Source: Maribacter polysaccharolyticus (GTDB lineage Bacteria > Bacteroidota > Bacteroidia > Flavobacteriales > Flavobacteriaceae). From it: a DNA stretch of 64,000 nucleotides. A program made the translations under genes and the position numbers. The notes beneath the pieces are model-generated. The model searched no databases and had not been told where the DNA came from. It saw only the letters and a list, made by a program, of their open reading frames with translations. Shown in pieces: positions 38,728-47,214 of the stretch. How positions within the stretch are numbered: the stretch's first letter is position 1; every line of letters begins with the position of its first letter. The stretch covers positions 570,342 through 634,341 of the forward strand of contig NZ_JARBUY010000002.1 in NCBI RefSeq assembly GCF_028882255.1, given 5' to 3'.

Positions 38728-40158
38728 TCAATTTTTTATTGGGGTCAACCCTATTTCCTTTGCCTTTTGGAGCATAAATTCTTTTGCCGCTGTATGCTCA
38801 TTGGGAATTTCACCTTCGAGGATCGCTTCTTTTATGGCGGCCTTTAGGATGCCGATTTCCTTGGAAGGCTTTAGATTGAAGGTCTGCATTATTTCTTCCC
38901 CTGAGATAGGAGGCTGGAAGTTCCTTACATGATCTCGCTCCTCGACCTCAATAAGTTTTTCACGGACAATTTTAAAGTTGTTTTTATATTTTTTCCGTTT
39001 TTTGGCATTTTTGGTCGTAATATCAGCCTCACACAACGTCATAAGGTCGTCAACATACTCACCTGCATCGAAAATGAGTCTTCTCACTGCCGAGTCCGTA
39101 GCGAATTCTTCTGCGAGTACAATGGGACGGGAGCTCATCAACACCAATTTTTGAACATATTTCATCTTATCGTTCAAAGGTAAACGGAGTCTTTTGAATA
39201 GTTTGTAGACCATTTTCGAACCTACAAATTCATGGGCATGAAAAGTCCAGCCGATTTTTTTATCGAATTTTTTTGTTGGGGCCTTTCCGATATCGTGTAA
39301 AAGGGCGGCCCAACGCAACCAAAGGTTGTCCGTTGTTTTGGCAATGTTGTCAACGACCTCCAAGGTATGCCAAAAATTATCTTTATGGCGCTGACCCTCA
39401 ACTTCTTCAATGCCTTGCAATGCGGTTAATTCGGGTAGGATGAAATCGAGAAGTCCGGTTTTATGCAATAGGGATAATCCAATGGAGGGTTTTTTACTCC
39501 CTATTATTTTATGAAGTTCATCCACGATGCGTTCTTTCGAAACGATCTGTATCCGTTCCTTGTTTTCAGTAATGGCCTGTAGTGATTTCAATTCGATGAT
39601 AAAATCCAATTGGGAGGCAAAGCGAATGGCGCGCATCATGCGCAAGGGATCATCCGAATAGGTGATGCCGGGCTCCAAAGGGGTTCTTATTATGTTGTTT
39701 TCCAAGTCGGAAATTCCATTGAATGGGTCAAGGAGTTCTCCGAAATTCTCACTCGAAAGGGATAAGGCCAAGGCGTTTATCGTAAAATCACGCCGTTCTT
39801 GGTCTTCCTGCAACGTGCCATCCTCTACATGGGGTTTTCGACTATTGCGATCGTAACTTTCTTTCCGTGCCCCAACGAATTCCAACTCCAGGTCATGATG
39901 CCTTATCATGGCCGTTCCAAAGTTCTTGAAAATGGATATTTTAGGGTTTCCCGGAAGTTTTCGGGCTACTTTTTTCGCCAATTCAATGCCACTTCCGACG
40001 GCCACGATATCAATATCTTTCGGATTGCCCCGTTTAAGAAAATAGTCGCGTACAAAACCGCCGATTACATAGCTTTCCACTCCAAGTTCATCCGATGCTT
40101 CAGAAAGGATTTTGAATATCGGTAAATGCAGTGCTTCTTTGTGGTTGCTTTGTGTCAT
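38728..40158 (-). CDS. cca: CCA-adding tRNA nucleotidyltransferase with HD domain
   Basis: 476 residues. Adds or repairs the tRNA 3' CCA. The nucleotidyltransferase part has [21 protein letters not shown] with G33-G34 and catalytic D48 and D50, [13 protein letters not shown]-like [15 protein letters not shown], and [15 protein letters not shown]; the HD phosphohydrolase domain has [14 protein letters not shown]. The end is basic. It is the gene downstream of the threonylcarbamoyl synthase, separated by a terminator. Adjacent tRNA-modification roles are a coincidence or a weak functional link. Confidence 0.94.
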   Translation of the reverse strand: MTQSNHKEALHLPIFKILSEASDELGVESYVIGGFVRDYFLKRGNPKDIDIVAVGSGIELAKKVARKLPGNPKISIFKNFGTAMIRHHDLELEFVGARKESYDRNSRKPHVEDGTLQEDQERRDFTINALALSLSSENFGELLDPFNGISDLENNIIRTPLEPGITYSDDPLRMMRAIRFASQLDFIIELKSLQAITENKERIQIVSKERIVDELHKIIGSKKPSIGLSLLHKTGLLDFILPELTALQGIEEVEGQRHKDNFWHTLEVVDNIAKTTDNLWLRWAALLHDIGKAPTKKFDKKIGWTFHAHEFVGSKMVYKLFKRLRLPLNDKMKYVQKLVLMSSRPIVLAEEFATDSAVRRLIFDAGEYVDDLMTLCEADITTKNAKKRKKYKNNFKIVREKLIEVEERDHVRNFQPPISGEEIMQTFNLKPSKEIGILKAAIKEAILEGEIPNEHTAAKEFMLQKAKEIGLTPIKN

Positions 40159-40170
40159 TTTATTTTAAAA

Positions 40171-40208
40171 AGAAAAAGCTTCCTTAATTTGGAGAGAAGC
40201 TTTTTTGA
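40171..40208 (-). terminator. Terminator between the threonylcarbamoyl synthase and cca genes
   Basis: Stem AAAAAGCTTC / GAAGCTTTTT (40174-40183 and 40197-40206) with a 13-base loop and A/T runs on both sides. It lies just after the stop of the 40219-40779 gene on the minus strand. Confidence 0.7.
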
Positions 40209-40218
40209 ACGTGATTAA

Positions 40219-40779
40219 TTATTCCCGAATTATTTTTACGGTACCGTCATTGCCCAATTTGATTATGGATGAAGGGGGTCCGTTTTTTTTTTCGTGCTGC
40301 AAATTTACGACATAGTCGACACCTTTTAAAATAAGGTCGCTTATTTCATGAAAACCCCTTGGAGTGGGCTCCCCAGCGATATTGGCCGAGGTGGAGATTA
40401 TGGGTTTCTTGAATTTGTTGATCAGGTATTGGCAAAATTTGTCCGAAGCGACCCTTATGGCGATCGTATTGTCCTGGGCAATGGCATTTTTGGCCAATCC
40501 TATTGGCTTGTCATAAATGATGGTCGTTGGTTTGGTCGCCAAATCCAAAATATCGTAAGCTACCTCAGGCACTTTTTCCACGTGCCTTTCCAACATGGCG
40601 TCATTGGCTACCAAGCAGATCAGTGCTTTTGAGTCGTTGCGCTTTTTTAAATCATACACTTTTTCAACGGCAGCCGCATTGGTGGCATCACAGCCTATGC
40701 CCCAGACCGTATCGGTAGGGTAGAGGATAAGTCCGCCGTTCGAAAGTATTTCAATACAGTTGTTTATTTCGGTCGTCAT
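40219..40779 (-). CDS. L-threonylcarbamoyladenylate synthase (YrdC/Sua5 family)
   Basis: 186 residues, YrdC-domain-only type. Makes the threonylcarbamoyl-AMP used by TsaD to build t6A37 in ANN-decoding tRNAs. Recognisable: LILYPTDTVWGIGCDA (start), KKRNDSKALICL, and the core STSANIAGEPTPR. ATP, threonine and bicarbonate are the substrates. Its start overlaps the stop of the glycosyltransferase gene upstream by 4 bases (ATGA), so it is translated as part of that operon. Confidence 0.93.
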   Translation of the reverse strand: MTTEINNCIEILSNGGLILYPTDTVWGIGCDATNAAAVEKVYDLKKRNDSKALICLVANDAMLERHVEKVPEVAYDILDLATKPTTIIYDKPIGLAKNAIAQDNTIAIRVASDKFCQYLINKFKKPIISTSANIAGEPTPRGFHEISDLILKGVDYVVNLQHEKKNGPPSSIIKLGNDGTVKIIRE

Positions 40780-41597
40780 TCTTTAAAAGATAAATTAAAA
40801 TGTGCGGTCAGATTTTGCCATTGTTTCCGATTGAGGTCTTTTCCGATATTCTGCTTTTTCAAGGAAATCGTTTGGCTCCCCATGATGGGAATAGGGTGTT
40901 TGGGTCGGTTTTCGGCTTGTAGGGAGGTTGTTCCCTGTAAGAGCGACATGGCCTTGAACCAAAGATCGTCGGCCTTTGGAGCCAATTGTTCTATTAAGGC
41001 CATATCGGTGACTTTTTCGAAAAGTGAATTCGGGGGGTATAACGCACCTGCAGACCCGATCGGTAAGATCCTATCGGTTTTTATATCGGGGTCGTAATTC
41101 GTTGGCCATTGCTTATACGGTAAAATAGTATTGTCGTCGCCGTGGGTTATGACCCGTGTTTGGTTGGCAATAATACAATCTTGGTGTTTTAAATGTTCCC
41201 CGTACAATTTTTCCAACCATGTCGTATCATAAATCAAGTCGTCGTCAGAGGTGATGATAATATCATCCGGGTATTTTTGAAGCGATAGTATCAATTTCAT
41301 GTGGGAGCAGTCCAAAGGCGTAAAGGCAATCTCGAAAATGTTGCCCTTTAATCTTTCCAGGCTTTCGGGGATTTGATTTCGAAGGGATTCATGCACCCAT
41401 AAGACCACCTTTTTCGGTTTCGCGGTCTGTGAGAGGATACTTCGTATCGTTATATGCACTTTAGTTAACCTCGAAGGTATCGTGGTTAGGGAGACGACTA
41501 CCGGAATTGTATTTTCATTGCCTTTTAATTGGGCCAAGGAAGTGTATTTTAGCCTCAGCATCCAGTATATTGATTTGGGTATTTCCTTGATTTTCAT
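40776..41597 (-). CDS. Glycosyltransferase-like protein with DDD motif
   Basis: 273 residues from the ATG at 41597, which lies 2 bases after the stop of the GT4 gene; the longer frame to 41678 would overlap that gene. GT-A type: VSLTTIPSRLTKVHITIRSIL begins the fold and ITSDDDLIYDTTWLEKLY has the DDD nucleotide-sugar/metal motif near residue 130. The C-terminal GSAGALYPPNSLF and PKADDLWFKAMSLL resemble capsule and LPS-modifying enzymes. The sugar is unknown. The second gene of a GT4-GT-YrdC operon. Confidence 0.8.
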   Translation of the reverse strand: MKIKEIPKSIYWMLRLKYTSLAQLKGNENTIPVVVSLTTIPSRLTKVHITIRSILSQTAKPKKVVLWVHESLRNQIPESLERLKGNIFEIAFTPLDCSHMKLILSLQKYPDDIIITSDDDLIYDTTWLEKLYGEHLKHQDCIIANQTRVITHGDDNTILPYKQWPTNYDPDIKTDRILPIGSAGALYPPNSLFEKVTDMALIEQLAPKADDLWFKAMSLLQGTTSLQAENRPKHPIPIMGSQTISLKKQNIGKDLNRKQWQNLTAHFNLSFKE

Positions 41598-41599
41598 TG

Positions 41600-42703
41600 T
41601 TAATTCATTTGAGGGCTGAATAATAGGTGTTCGGTTTCCGAGACCATTCGTTCCATGGAAAAATTGTGCTGTATCCAATCTTGTAATTCTTCGGGATGGA
41701 ACGTTTTATTATTGTTGTAAATATCAAGGATTCCTTGGGCCATGGCCGAAACATCGTCAATGTCGGTCAATATCCCGTACGTACCATGGTCCAGAAGTTC
41801 CTCGCTACCGTCTACCCGGGTAGAGACAACGGGAACGCCATGGCTTAAGGCTTCGTTGACCACATTGGCCATTCCTTCATACCTTGAACAAAGCAAAAAG
41901 GCATCCATGGCCCTGTACACGGGATTTACATTATCCTTTTGACCTAAAAAATGGATTCTTTCGGTCACATTGGAACTGCTGGCCATTTTTTTGATTTCTT
42001 CTTCCAAGGCGCCAGTGCCCACATGGACCATATGGACGTTTTTGGGTAATTGTTCCAAAATCCGGGGTAATTGATCATATCCTTTTTGAACACTCATCCG
42101 TCCGACAGATCCTACAATAAACGAATCTTCAGGTAAGTTGAATTGCTTTTTGACAGGAAAGATCTCTTTGCTTTCCGGGATTTGGAATCCGTTATAGATC
42201 CTAAAAAGGTTTTCCGCATCGAAAAAACGGGTCGATTCCAGTAAATGTCGTTTTAGGGAATCACTGTTCACGAGTACGATGGCTTTGAACGTATTGAAGA
42301 CCAACTTATATTTCAGACTGTTCTTTATTTTTCTCTTGATCCCCAAATAGAGGATGGTCCTGGGTACACTGCTCAGATAAGCGGACAAGGAAACCAACCA
42401 CCAATCTTTCTTTAAGGCGGAAAAAACAACATCGGGTGCTATGCGTTTAAGCAATTTCACATAAGTGGCCACAACAAGGACATTGATGTCCCCTCCTCGG
42501 CTATTAACATTGATGACCGACACATTTTTCACATCCTTGAATTTTTCCTGGAATTTGCCCTTAAGCAGGACCACCCATATCCGGTACCCTTTATCGGCAA
42601 GGAATTTACAGCGCAAAAGCACATTCTTTTCCACGCCGCCCCAGGTATCCGTAGGACAGAAGAACATTATTTTCTTGTTATCTTTGGGTTCATCAAAAGG
42701 CAT
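41600..42703 (-). CDS. Glycosyltransferase family 4
   Basis: 367 residues, GT-B fold. N-terminal half starts IMFFCPTDTWGGVEKNVLLRC with the usual acceptor-side loop; the C-terminal half has GSVGRMSVQKGYDQL and the E-x7-E motif in CSRYEGMANVVNEALSHGVPVVSTRVDGS. Uses a nucleotide-activated sugar (probably UDP or GDP) to extend a surface glycan. Most upstream gene of the operon ending in the YrdC gene. Confidence 0.88.
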   Translation of the reverse strand: MPFDEPKDNKKIMFFCPTDTWGGVEKNVLLRCKFLADKGYRIWVVLLKGKFQEKFKDVKNVSVINVNSRGGDINVLVVATYVKLLKRIAPDVVFSALKKDWWLVSLSAYLSSVPRTILYLGIKRKIKNSLKYKLVFNTFKAIVLVNSDSLKRHLLESTRFFDAENLFRIYNGFQIPESKEIFPVKKQFNLPEDSFIVGSVGRMSVQKGYDQLPRILEQLPKNVHMVHVGTGALEEEIKKMASSSNVTERIHFLGQKDNVNPVYRAMDAFLLCSRYEGMANVVNEALSHGVPVVSTRVDGSEELLDHGTYGILTDIDDVSAMAQGILDIYNNNKTFHPEELQDWIQHNFSMERMVSETEHLLFSPQMN

Positions 42704-42740
42704 AGCAATATAATTATAGGGTCAAATAGGTGTGTTTTCT

Positions 42741-42771
42741 TTTATTGTTAGGTATCTAAGCTTTAACTTTG
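42741..42771 (+). promoter_or_regulatory. Candidate promoter of the plus-strand GT2 gene
   Basis: -33 TTTA (42741-42744), 19-base spacer, -7 TAACTTTG (42764-42771). The leader to the ATG at 42863 would be about 85 bases; a second -7-like TAAATTTG at 42798-42805 lacks an upstream TTTG. Confidence 0.4.
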
Positions 42772-42862
42772 CACCTTCGCCCGAATGCGACATAGGTTAA
42801 ATTTGATATGGTCGTGTAAATTCAAAGTTCAAAAATAGGATTTTATTATTCTAAATTGGTGT

Positions 42863-43681
42863 ATGGAAGGAACAAGTATTTCTGTAATCATAAGTACCTA
42901 CAATTCCGAGGAATGGCTTCAAAAGGTGCTCTGGGGGTTTAATTGCCAAACATTCAGGAATTTTGAGGTAGTGATAGCCGATGATGGTTCGGGGCCAAAG
43001 ACCAAGGCGTTGATCGATAGCATGTCCAAGGAAGTGTTTTATCCCATTGTACATGTTTGGCAAGAAGATGAAGGGTTCCAGAAATCACGTATATTGAACA
43101 AGGCCGTTGTGGCGTGTAATTCCGACTATATCATTATGACCGATGGGGATTGTATCCCTAGGGAAGATTTCGTTCAAGTACATTACATCAATAAAGAGCC
43201 CGGGTATTTTATTTCCGGGGGATATTATATGTTGCCAATGAATATTTCCAAAGCGATCACTAAAGAGGATATAGAAAATCAGAATTGTTTCAATATACAT
43301 TGGTTAAAGGAAAAAGGGATTCCAAAGACCTTTAAGAACAATAAGCTCACGGCAAAAGGATTCCTGTCAAAGATATTCAACACGTTTACCCCCACCAATG
43401 CCAGTTGGAACGGGCATAATTCTTCCGGTTGGAAGAAAGATATCGTTAATGTCAATGGATTTGATGAGCGGATGCAATATGGGGGACAGGATAGGGAACT
43501 GGGAGAGCGCTTATTTAATTTTGGGATAAAATCCAAGCAATTACGATATAGTGCCGTCTGTGTGCATTTGGATCATAAAAGGGGATACAAAACCCCGGAA
43601 TCCATTGCTAAAAATATGGAAATACGGAAAGAGACCAAAAGTAAAAAGCTGGTTTGGGCCCATCATGGCATTACCAAATAG
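42863..43681 (+). CDS. Glycosyltransferase family 2
   Basis: 272 residues. GT-A domain: ISVIISTYNSEEWLQKVLWG, the DDG in VIADDGSGPKTK, DGDCIPREDFV (DxD-type) and a C-terminal acceptor segment NGFDERMQYGGQDRELGERL, which is the galactosyl/GlcNAc transferase (GT2 with GT7-like C-terminus) pattern found in capsular and LPS enzymes. Transcribed divergently from the GT4 operon. Its 3' end overlaps the converging gene by 19 bases. Confidence 0.87.
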   Translation: MEGTSISVIISTYNSEEWLQKVLWGFNCQTFRNFEVVIADDGSGPKTKALIDSMSKEVFYPIVHVWQEDEGFQKSRILNKAVVACNSDYIIMTDGDCIPREDFVQVHYINKEPGYFISGGYYMLPMNISKAITKEDIENQNCFNIHWLKEKGIPKTFKNNKLTAKGFLSKIFNTFTPTNASWNGHNSSGWKKDIVNVNGFDERMQYGGQDRELGERLFNFGIKSKQLRYSAVCVHLDHKRGYKTPESIAKNMEIRKETKSKKLVWAHHGITK

Positions 43682-44457
43682 TAGGCCAATTCGTTCTTTT
43701 TCTCCAGTCGTTTGAGTTCCTTGCAATATTCCAAAACGCCCAATGCGTTCAATTGGCTGATCGTAAATCCTTTTTTACCATCCAAAAAGCCCAATCGTAT
43801 AATATAGTGGTTAAAAAACTTCCAAGAGGGTTTGGCCAGTAGCAGCAAGTAATTGAATTTTTTTTCGCGATAAAAGGCTTCTTTTGCCTTTAACCTTCCG
43901 TAGTTCAGCATTTTTGCTTTGTAATCCTCATGGTTTTTATAACAATAATGCGTGAGTTTTTCCTTGAAGATTCCTGAGGTGCCATTGACAACCAAGGTTT
44001 CATGCACTATTTTTTTGTCTGAAAACCGGGCCTTGCTTTTTCTGAACAGTCGGTAGTTTTTGTCCGTTTGCCATCCACTATAGCGCAATGGCTCATTTTG
44101 AAACATAAAGTCCCTATAAAACCAATAGGCGGCAATATCCGAATCCCCCGCAACCGTATCCAAGATCTCATTCTTCAGGTTTTCGGAAACCACTTCATCG
44201 GCATCCAGAAACAGTATCCAATCATTGTTGGCCTGTTTTAAGGTAAACGATTTTTGGGAAGTGAAATTCGAAAATGGATGTTGAATCACCTTTACCTTAG
44301 GGTGGTTTAAAAGGTATTCATAGGTGCCATCCGTACTATAGGAATCGACAACGATGATCTCATCAGCAAAAGAAACGGATTCAATACATTTTTCAATGTA
44401 CCCCATTTCGTTGTAGGTAATCACTAAAGCGGTTACTTTTTCTTTGGCTTTTGGCAT
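43663..44457 (-). CDS. Glycosyltransferase family 2 (WaaE/KdtX-like)
   Basis: 264 residues. ALVITYNEMGYIEKCIESV, IIVVDSYSTDGT, and the DxD in FLDADEVVS give a GT2 inverting enzyme; the C-terminal half (FSDKKIVHETLVV, HYCYKNHEDYKAKM) is typical of LPS core beta-1,4-glucosyltransferases such as WaaE. Its last 19 bases overlap the 3' end of the plus-strand gene, so mRNA ends are antisense to each other. Confidence 0.87.
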   Translation of the reverse strand: MPKAKEKVTALVITYNEMGYIEKCIESVSFADEIIVVDSYSTDGTYEYLLNHPKVKVIQHPFSNFTSQKSFTLKQANNDWILFLDADEVVSENLKNEILDTVAGDSDIAAYWFYRDFMFQNEPLRYSGWQTDKNYRLFRKSKARFSDKKIVHETLVVNGTSGIFKEKLTHYCYKNHEDYKAKMLNYGRLKAKEAFYREKKFNYLLLLAKPSWKFFNHYIIRLGFLDGKKGFTISQLNALGVLEYCKELKRLEKKNELAYYLVMP

Positions 44458-44645
44458 TGTCTAGTTTTCATTGGGTGGTTAGACCAATCGGTACTTTAAA
44501 TAACAGAAAAAAAACGAAAAAAGTATGCGTGCTACTTAAAATTCCTACATTTTTTCTATCTGAAACCAAAAGTACATATTTTTTATTTCCACGTTAATCA
44601 ATTGAATGTGAATTAATCACTTTAGTTATAAACAATCGGTAAAAC

Positions 44646-44674
44646 AAAAACCCTACTATGGAGTAGGGTTTTTT
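44646..44674 (-). terminator. Terminator after dapD
   Basis: Stem AAAACCCTACT / AGTAGGGTTTT (about 44647-44657 and 44662-44672) with ATGG loop and A/T runs on both sides. Lies 25 bases after the dapD stop. Confidence 0.85.
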
Positions 44675-44698
44675 GTCGGTTATTTGAAAATGGCAGTT

Positions 44699-45514
44699 TT
44701 AAACCGCAACATCGTATTCGCGAAGTGCGTCGTTCAAAGATGTCTTTTTGTTCGTGCTTTCCTTTCGTTGTCCAATGATCAATGCGCAGGGTACTTGATA
44801 GTCGCCTGCGGGGAATTTTTTGGTGTAGCTTCCGGGTATTACGACCGACCTCGCAGGTACCAGACCTTTTCGTTCCACAGGGCTATCACCGGTTACATCT
44901 ATGATTTTGGTAGAAGCGGTAAGGACCACATTGGCACCCAATACGGCTTCTTTTTCAACACGGACACCTTCCACTACGATACATCGGGAACCTACGAATA
45001 CGTTGTCCTCTATGATTACCGGAGCAGCCTGTAGGGGTTCTAGGACCCCGCCAATGCCAACACCGCCACTTAAATGTACATTCTTGCCAATTTGGGCACA
45101 ACTACCAACGGTAGCCCAAGTATCGACCATGGTGCCTTCATCGACATAAGCACCGATATTCACATAACTGGGCATTAAGATAGTGCCAGCGGAAATATAA
45201 GCGCCGTGTCTGGCTACGGCATGGGGTACCACCCGAATGCCTTTTTCTTTATACCCCTTTTTTAAAGGAATCTTGTCATGGTATTCAAAAATCCCAGCTT
45301 CAAGGGTTTCCATTTTTTGAATGGGGAAATACAGGACTACACCTTTTTTTACCCATTCATTGATCTGCCAACCATCGGCACCGGGTTCGGCACAACGCAG
45401 TTTTCCGGCATCCAATAAATCGATTACTTCCCTAATGGCTTTTTGGGTCGCGGCTTCTTTCAATAGTGCCCTATCTTCCCATGCTTTTTCTATGATCTGT
45501 CTTAGTTCTGTCAT
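44699..45514 (-). CDS. dapD: Tetrahydrodipicolinate N-succinyltransferase
   Basis: 271 residues. Succinylates tetrahydrodipicolinate in the diaminopimelate/lysine path. A left-handed parallel beta-helix of hexapeptide repeats fills the middle: VVPHAVARHGAYISAGTILMPSYVNIGAYVDEGTMV and LSGGVGIGGVLEPLQAAPVIIEDNVFVGSR. A minus-strand -7 box TATATTTG at 45535-45542 gives a short leader. Monocistronic, divergent from ruvX. Confidence 0.95.
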   Translation of the reverse strand: MTELRQIIEKAWEDRALLKEAATQKAIREVIDLLDAGKLRCAEPGADGWQINEWVKKGVVLYFPIQKMETLEAGIFEYHDKIPLKKGYKEKGIRVVPHAVARHGAYISAGTILMPSYVNIGAYVDEGTMVDTWATVGSCAQIGKNVHLSGGVGIGGVLEPLQAAPVIIEDNVFVGSRCIVVEGVRVEKEAVLGANVVLTASTKIIDVTGDSPVERKGLVPARSVVIPGSYTKKFPAGDYQVPCALIIGQRKESTNKKTSLNDALREYDVAV

Positions 45515-45534
45515 TTTGCTTCTTAAAATTTTGA

Positions 45535-45542
45535 CAAATATA
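45535..45542 (-). promoter_or_regulatory. -7 element of the dapD promoter
   Basis: On the minus strand TATATTTG, exact TAnnTTTG match, about 20 bases before the dapD ATG. No exact TTTG at 19 bases. Confidence 0.5.
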
Positions 45543-45596
45543 AGGGCAGAATCCTGAATTGATCCTGTGTTTTTATAGTTATAACAATTTATGGTT

Positions 45597-45604
45597 TATT
45601 TTTG
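45597..45604 (+). promoter_or_regulatory. -7 element of the ruvX-def promoter
   Basis: TATTTTTG, exact TAnnTTTG match. The ruvX TTG start lies only 15 bases further, so the leader is very short. Confidence 0.5.
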
Positions 45605-45618
45605 CCAAAAACTAGGAT

Positions 45619-46029
45619 TTGGGTAGGATCGTTGCTTTGGATTATGGTAAAAAACGCACTGGAATCGCAATCACGGATGAATTGCAGATCATTGCTTCAG
45701 GGCTGACTACCGTAAATACCCCGGAACTCATTGCTTTTTTAAAGAAGTATGTGGCCGAGGAAAATGTTGAGCGTTTTGTGGTAGGGGAACCCAAACAGAT
45801 GGATTATACTCCCTCCCAGGCAGAGGAGTTGATAACCCCTTTCCTAAAGCATTTGGGCAGGACATTTCCTGACATACCCATTGAAAGACAAGATGAGCGT
45901 TTTACCTCAAAAATGGCATTCCAGTCCATGATCGATGGTGGAATCAAAAAGAAACAACGCAGGAATAAGGCGTTGATAGATGAAATAAGTGCAACCCTGA
46001 TTTTACAGGCTTATATAAATAAAAGATAA
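45619..46029 (+). CDS. ruvX: Putative Holliday junction resolvase / pre-16S rRNA nuclease
   Basis: 136 residues, RNase H-like YqgF fold. TTG start at 45619 gives the family start GRIVALDYGKKRTGIAITD; no ATG exists before it. Active-site aspartates lie in ALDYGKKRTG, in FVVGEPKQMD with its acidic partner, and ERQDERFTSKMA near the end. In E. coli the family trims pre-16S rRNA. Operon with def, whose ATG begins immediately after this stop codon. Confidence 0.9.
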   Translation: MGRIVALDYGKKRTGIAITDELQIIASGLTTVNTPELIAFLKKYVAEENVERFVVGEPKQMDYTPSQAEELITPFLKHLGRTFPDIPIERQDERFTSKMAFQSMIDGGIKKKQRRNKALIDEISATLILQAYINKR

Positions 46030-46620
46030 ATGGTATTACCTATTGTCGCTTATGGTGACCCCGTGTTACGAAAAGTAGGAAAGGAGATTGAAAAGGATTT
46101 TCCCAAATTGGATGAATTGATAGCTAATATGTGGGAGACCATGTACAAGGCCAGTGGGGTGGGCTTGGCGGCCCCACAGATAGGGCTTCCCTTACGGCTT
46201 TTCGTCGTTGATGCGACCCCTTTTGCGGATGATGAAGAACTGACCGAAGCTGAACAGAAAACCATTAAAGGATTTAAGAAAGTATTCATAAATGCCAAGA
46301 TAGCGAAGGAGACCGGTAAGGAATGGGCGTTTAATGAAGGCTGTCTTAGTATCCCCGATATCCGTGAGGATGTTTTGAGAAAAGACACGATCAACATCTC
46401 CTATGTGGATGAGAACTTCAACGAACATACCGAAACCTATGACGGGGTTTTGGCCAGGGTGATCCAGCATGAATACGATCATATCGAAGGTATCCTGTTC
46501 ACCGATAAATTATCTTCTTTGAAAAAGCGCTTGCTTAAGGGCCGATTGGTCAATATAACCAAAGGGAAAGTAGATGTGGACTATCGCATGAGATTTCCGA
46601 ACATTAAAAAAGCCAGATAA
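46030..46620 (+). CDS. def: Peptide deformylase
   Basis: 196 residues. Removes the N-formyl group from new proteins. The three metal-site motifs are intact: GVGLAAPQIG, EGCLSIPDIR (cysteine ligand) and QHEYDHIEGILFTDKL (HExxH). The extra DDEELTEAEQKTIK segment between motifs 1 and 2 is common in Bacteroidota. Zero-base spacing to ruvX. Confidence 0.96.
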   Translation: MVLPIVAYGDPVLRKVGKEIEKDFPKLDELIANMWETMYKASGVGLAAPQIGLPLRLFVVDATPFADDEELTEAEQKTIKGFKKVFINAKIAKETGKEWAFNEGCLSIPDIREDVLRKDTINISYVDENFNEHTETYDGVLARVIQHEYDHIEGILFTDKLSSLKKRLLKGRLVNITKGKVDVDYRMRFPNIKKAR

Positions 46621-46676
46621 TTTAACGTAGTTATTTATTGAAAAGTAGCATCTTTGCAGCTGAAATTTTTTAAGGA

Positions 46677-47102
46677 ATGAGTTTAGAAAAAATATTGTCG
46701 ATAGGAGGGAAACCGGGACTTTATCAATTACTGACCCAAACCCGTTCAGGTTTTGTGGCCGAATCCTTGTTGGATAAGAAACGTGTTACCGTGAGTGCAC
46801 ATAGCAATGTGAGCGTATTGTCAGAGATCGCTATTTACACTTTGGATGAAGAAATTCCCTTGGGGGAAGTATTCCAAAAAATACTGCTAAAGGAAAAAGG
46901 GGGGAAAACCGCCATAGGGCATAAGGAAGACAAACTTAAATTGGAGGAGTACTTTTTCGAAGTATTGCCCAATTATGATGAGGACCGTGTGTACCCCAGT
47001 GATATCAAAAAAGTCATTCAATGGTATAACATCCTTCACGAGAACGGCATTACCGAATTTGTAAAGGATTCGGATTCCGAAAATGCCTTGGAGGAAGAAT
47101 AA
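46677..47102 (+). CDS. DUF5606 family protein
   Basis: 141 residues, no signal peptide. Starts MSLEKILSIGGKPGLYQLLTQ; NYDEDRVYPSDIKKVIQWYNILHENGI at the C-terminus is characteristic of this Bacteroidota-only family. Acidic tail EDSDSENALEEE type. Small beta-barrel-like N-terminal half; function unknown. Often found next to def and ruvX, as here (57-base gap), which hints at a translation link. Confidence 0.85.
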   Translation: MSLEKILSIGGKPGLYQLLTQTRSGFVAESLLDKKRVTVSAHSNVSVLSEIAIYTLDEEIPLGEVFQKILLKEKGGKTAIGHKEDKLKLEEYFFEVLPNYDEDRVYPSDIKKVIQWYNILHENGITEFVKDSDSENALEEE

Positions 47103-47130
47103 ATTCCCGATACGGAAAGCAAATAAAAAA

Positions 47131-47160
47131 AAGCCCTGACTTGGTCAGGGCTTTTTTTAT
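47131..47160. terminator. Bidirectional terminator between DUF5606 and GH20 genes
   Basis: Perfect 10-bp stem AAGCCCTGAC / GTCAGGGCTT (47131-47140, 47144-47153), TTG loop, with A-run before and T-run after. Confidence 0.9.
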
Positions 47161-47214
47161 TTTACGGGGTCACGAAGCATTGCGTGTTTATGTTTATTCG
47201 CGCAAGGGGCAAGG

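Noticed and set aside
46649-46656. CATCTTTG as -7 box for the DUF5606 gene
   Set aside because: First base does not match TAnnTTTG and there is no -33 element; read-through from def is simpler.
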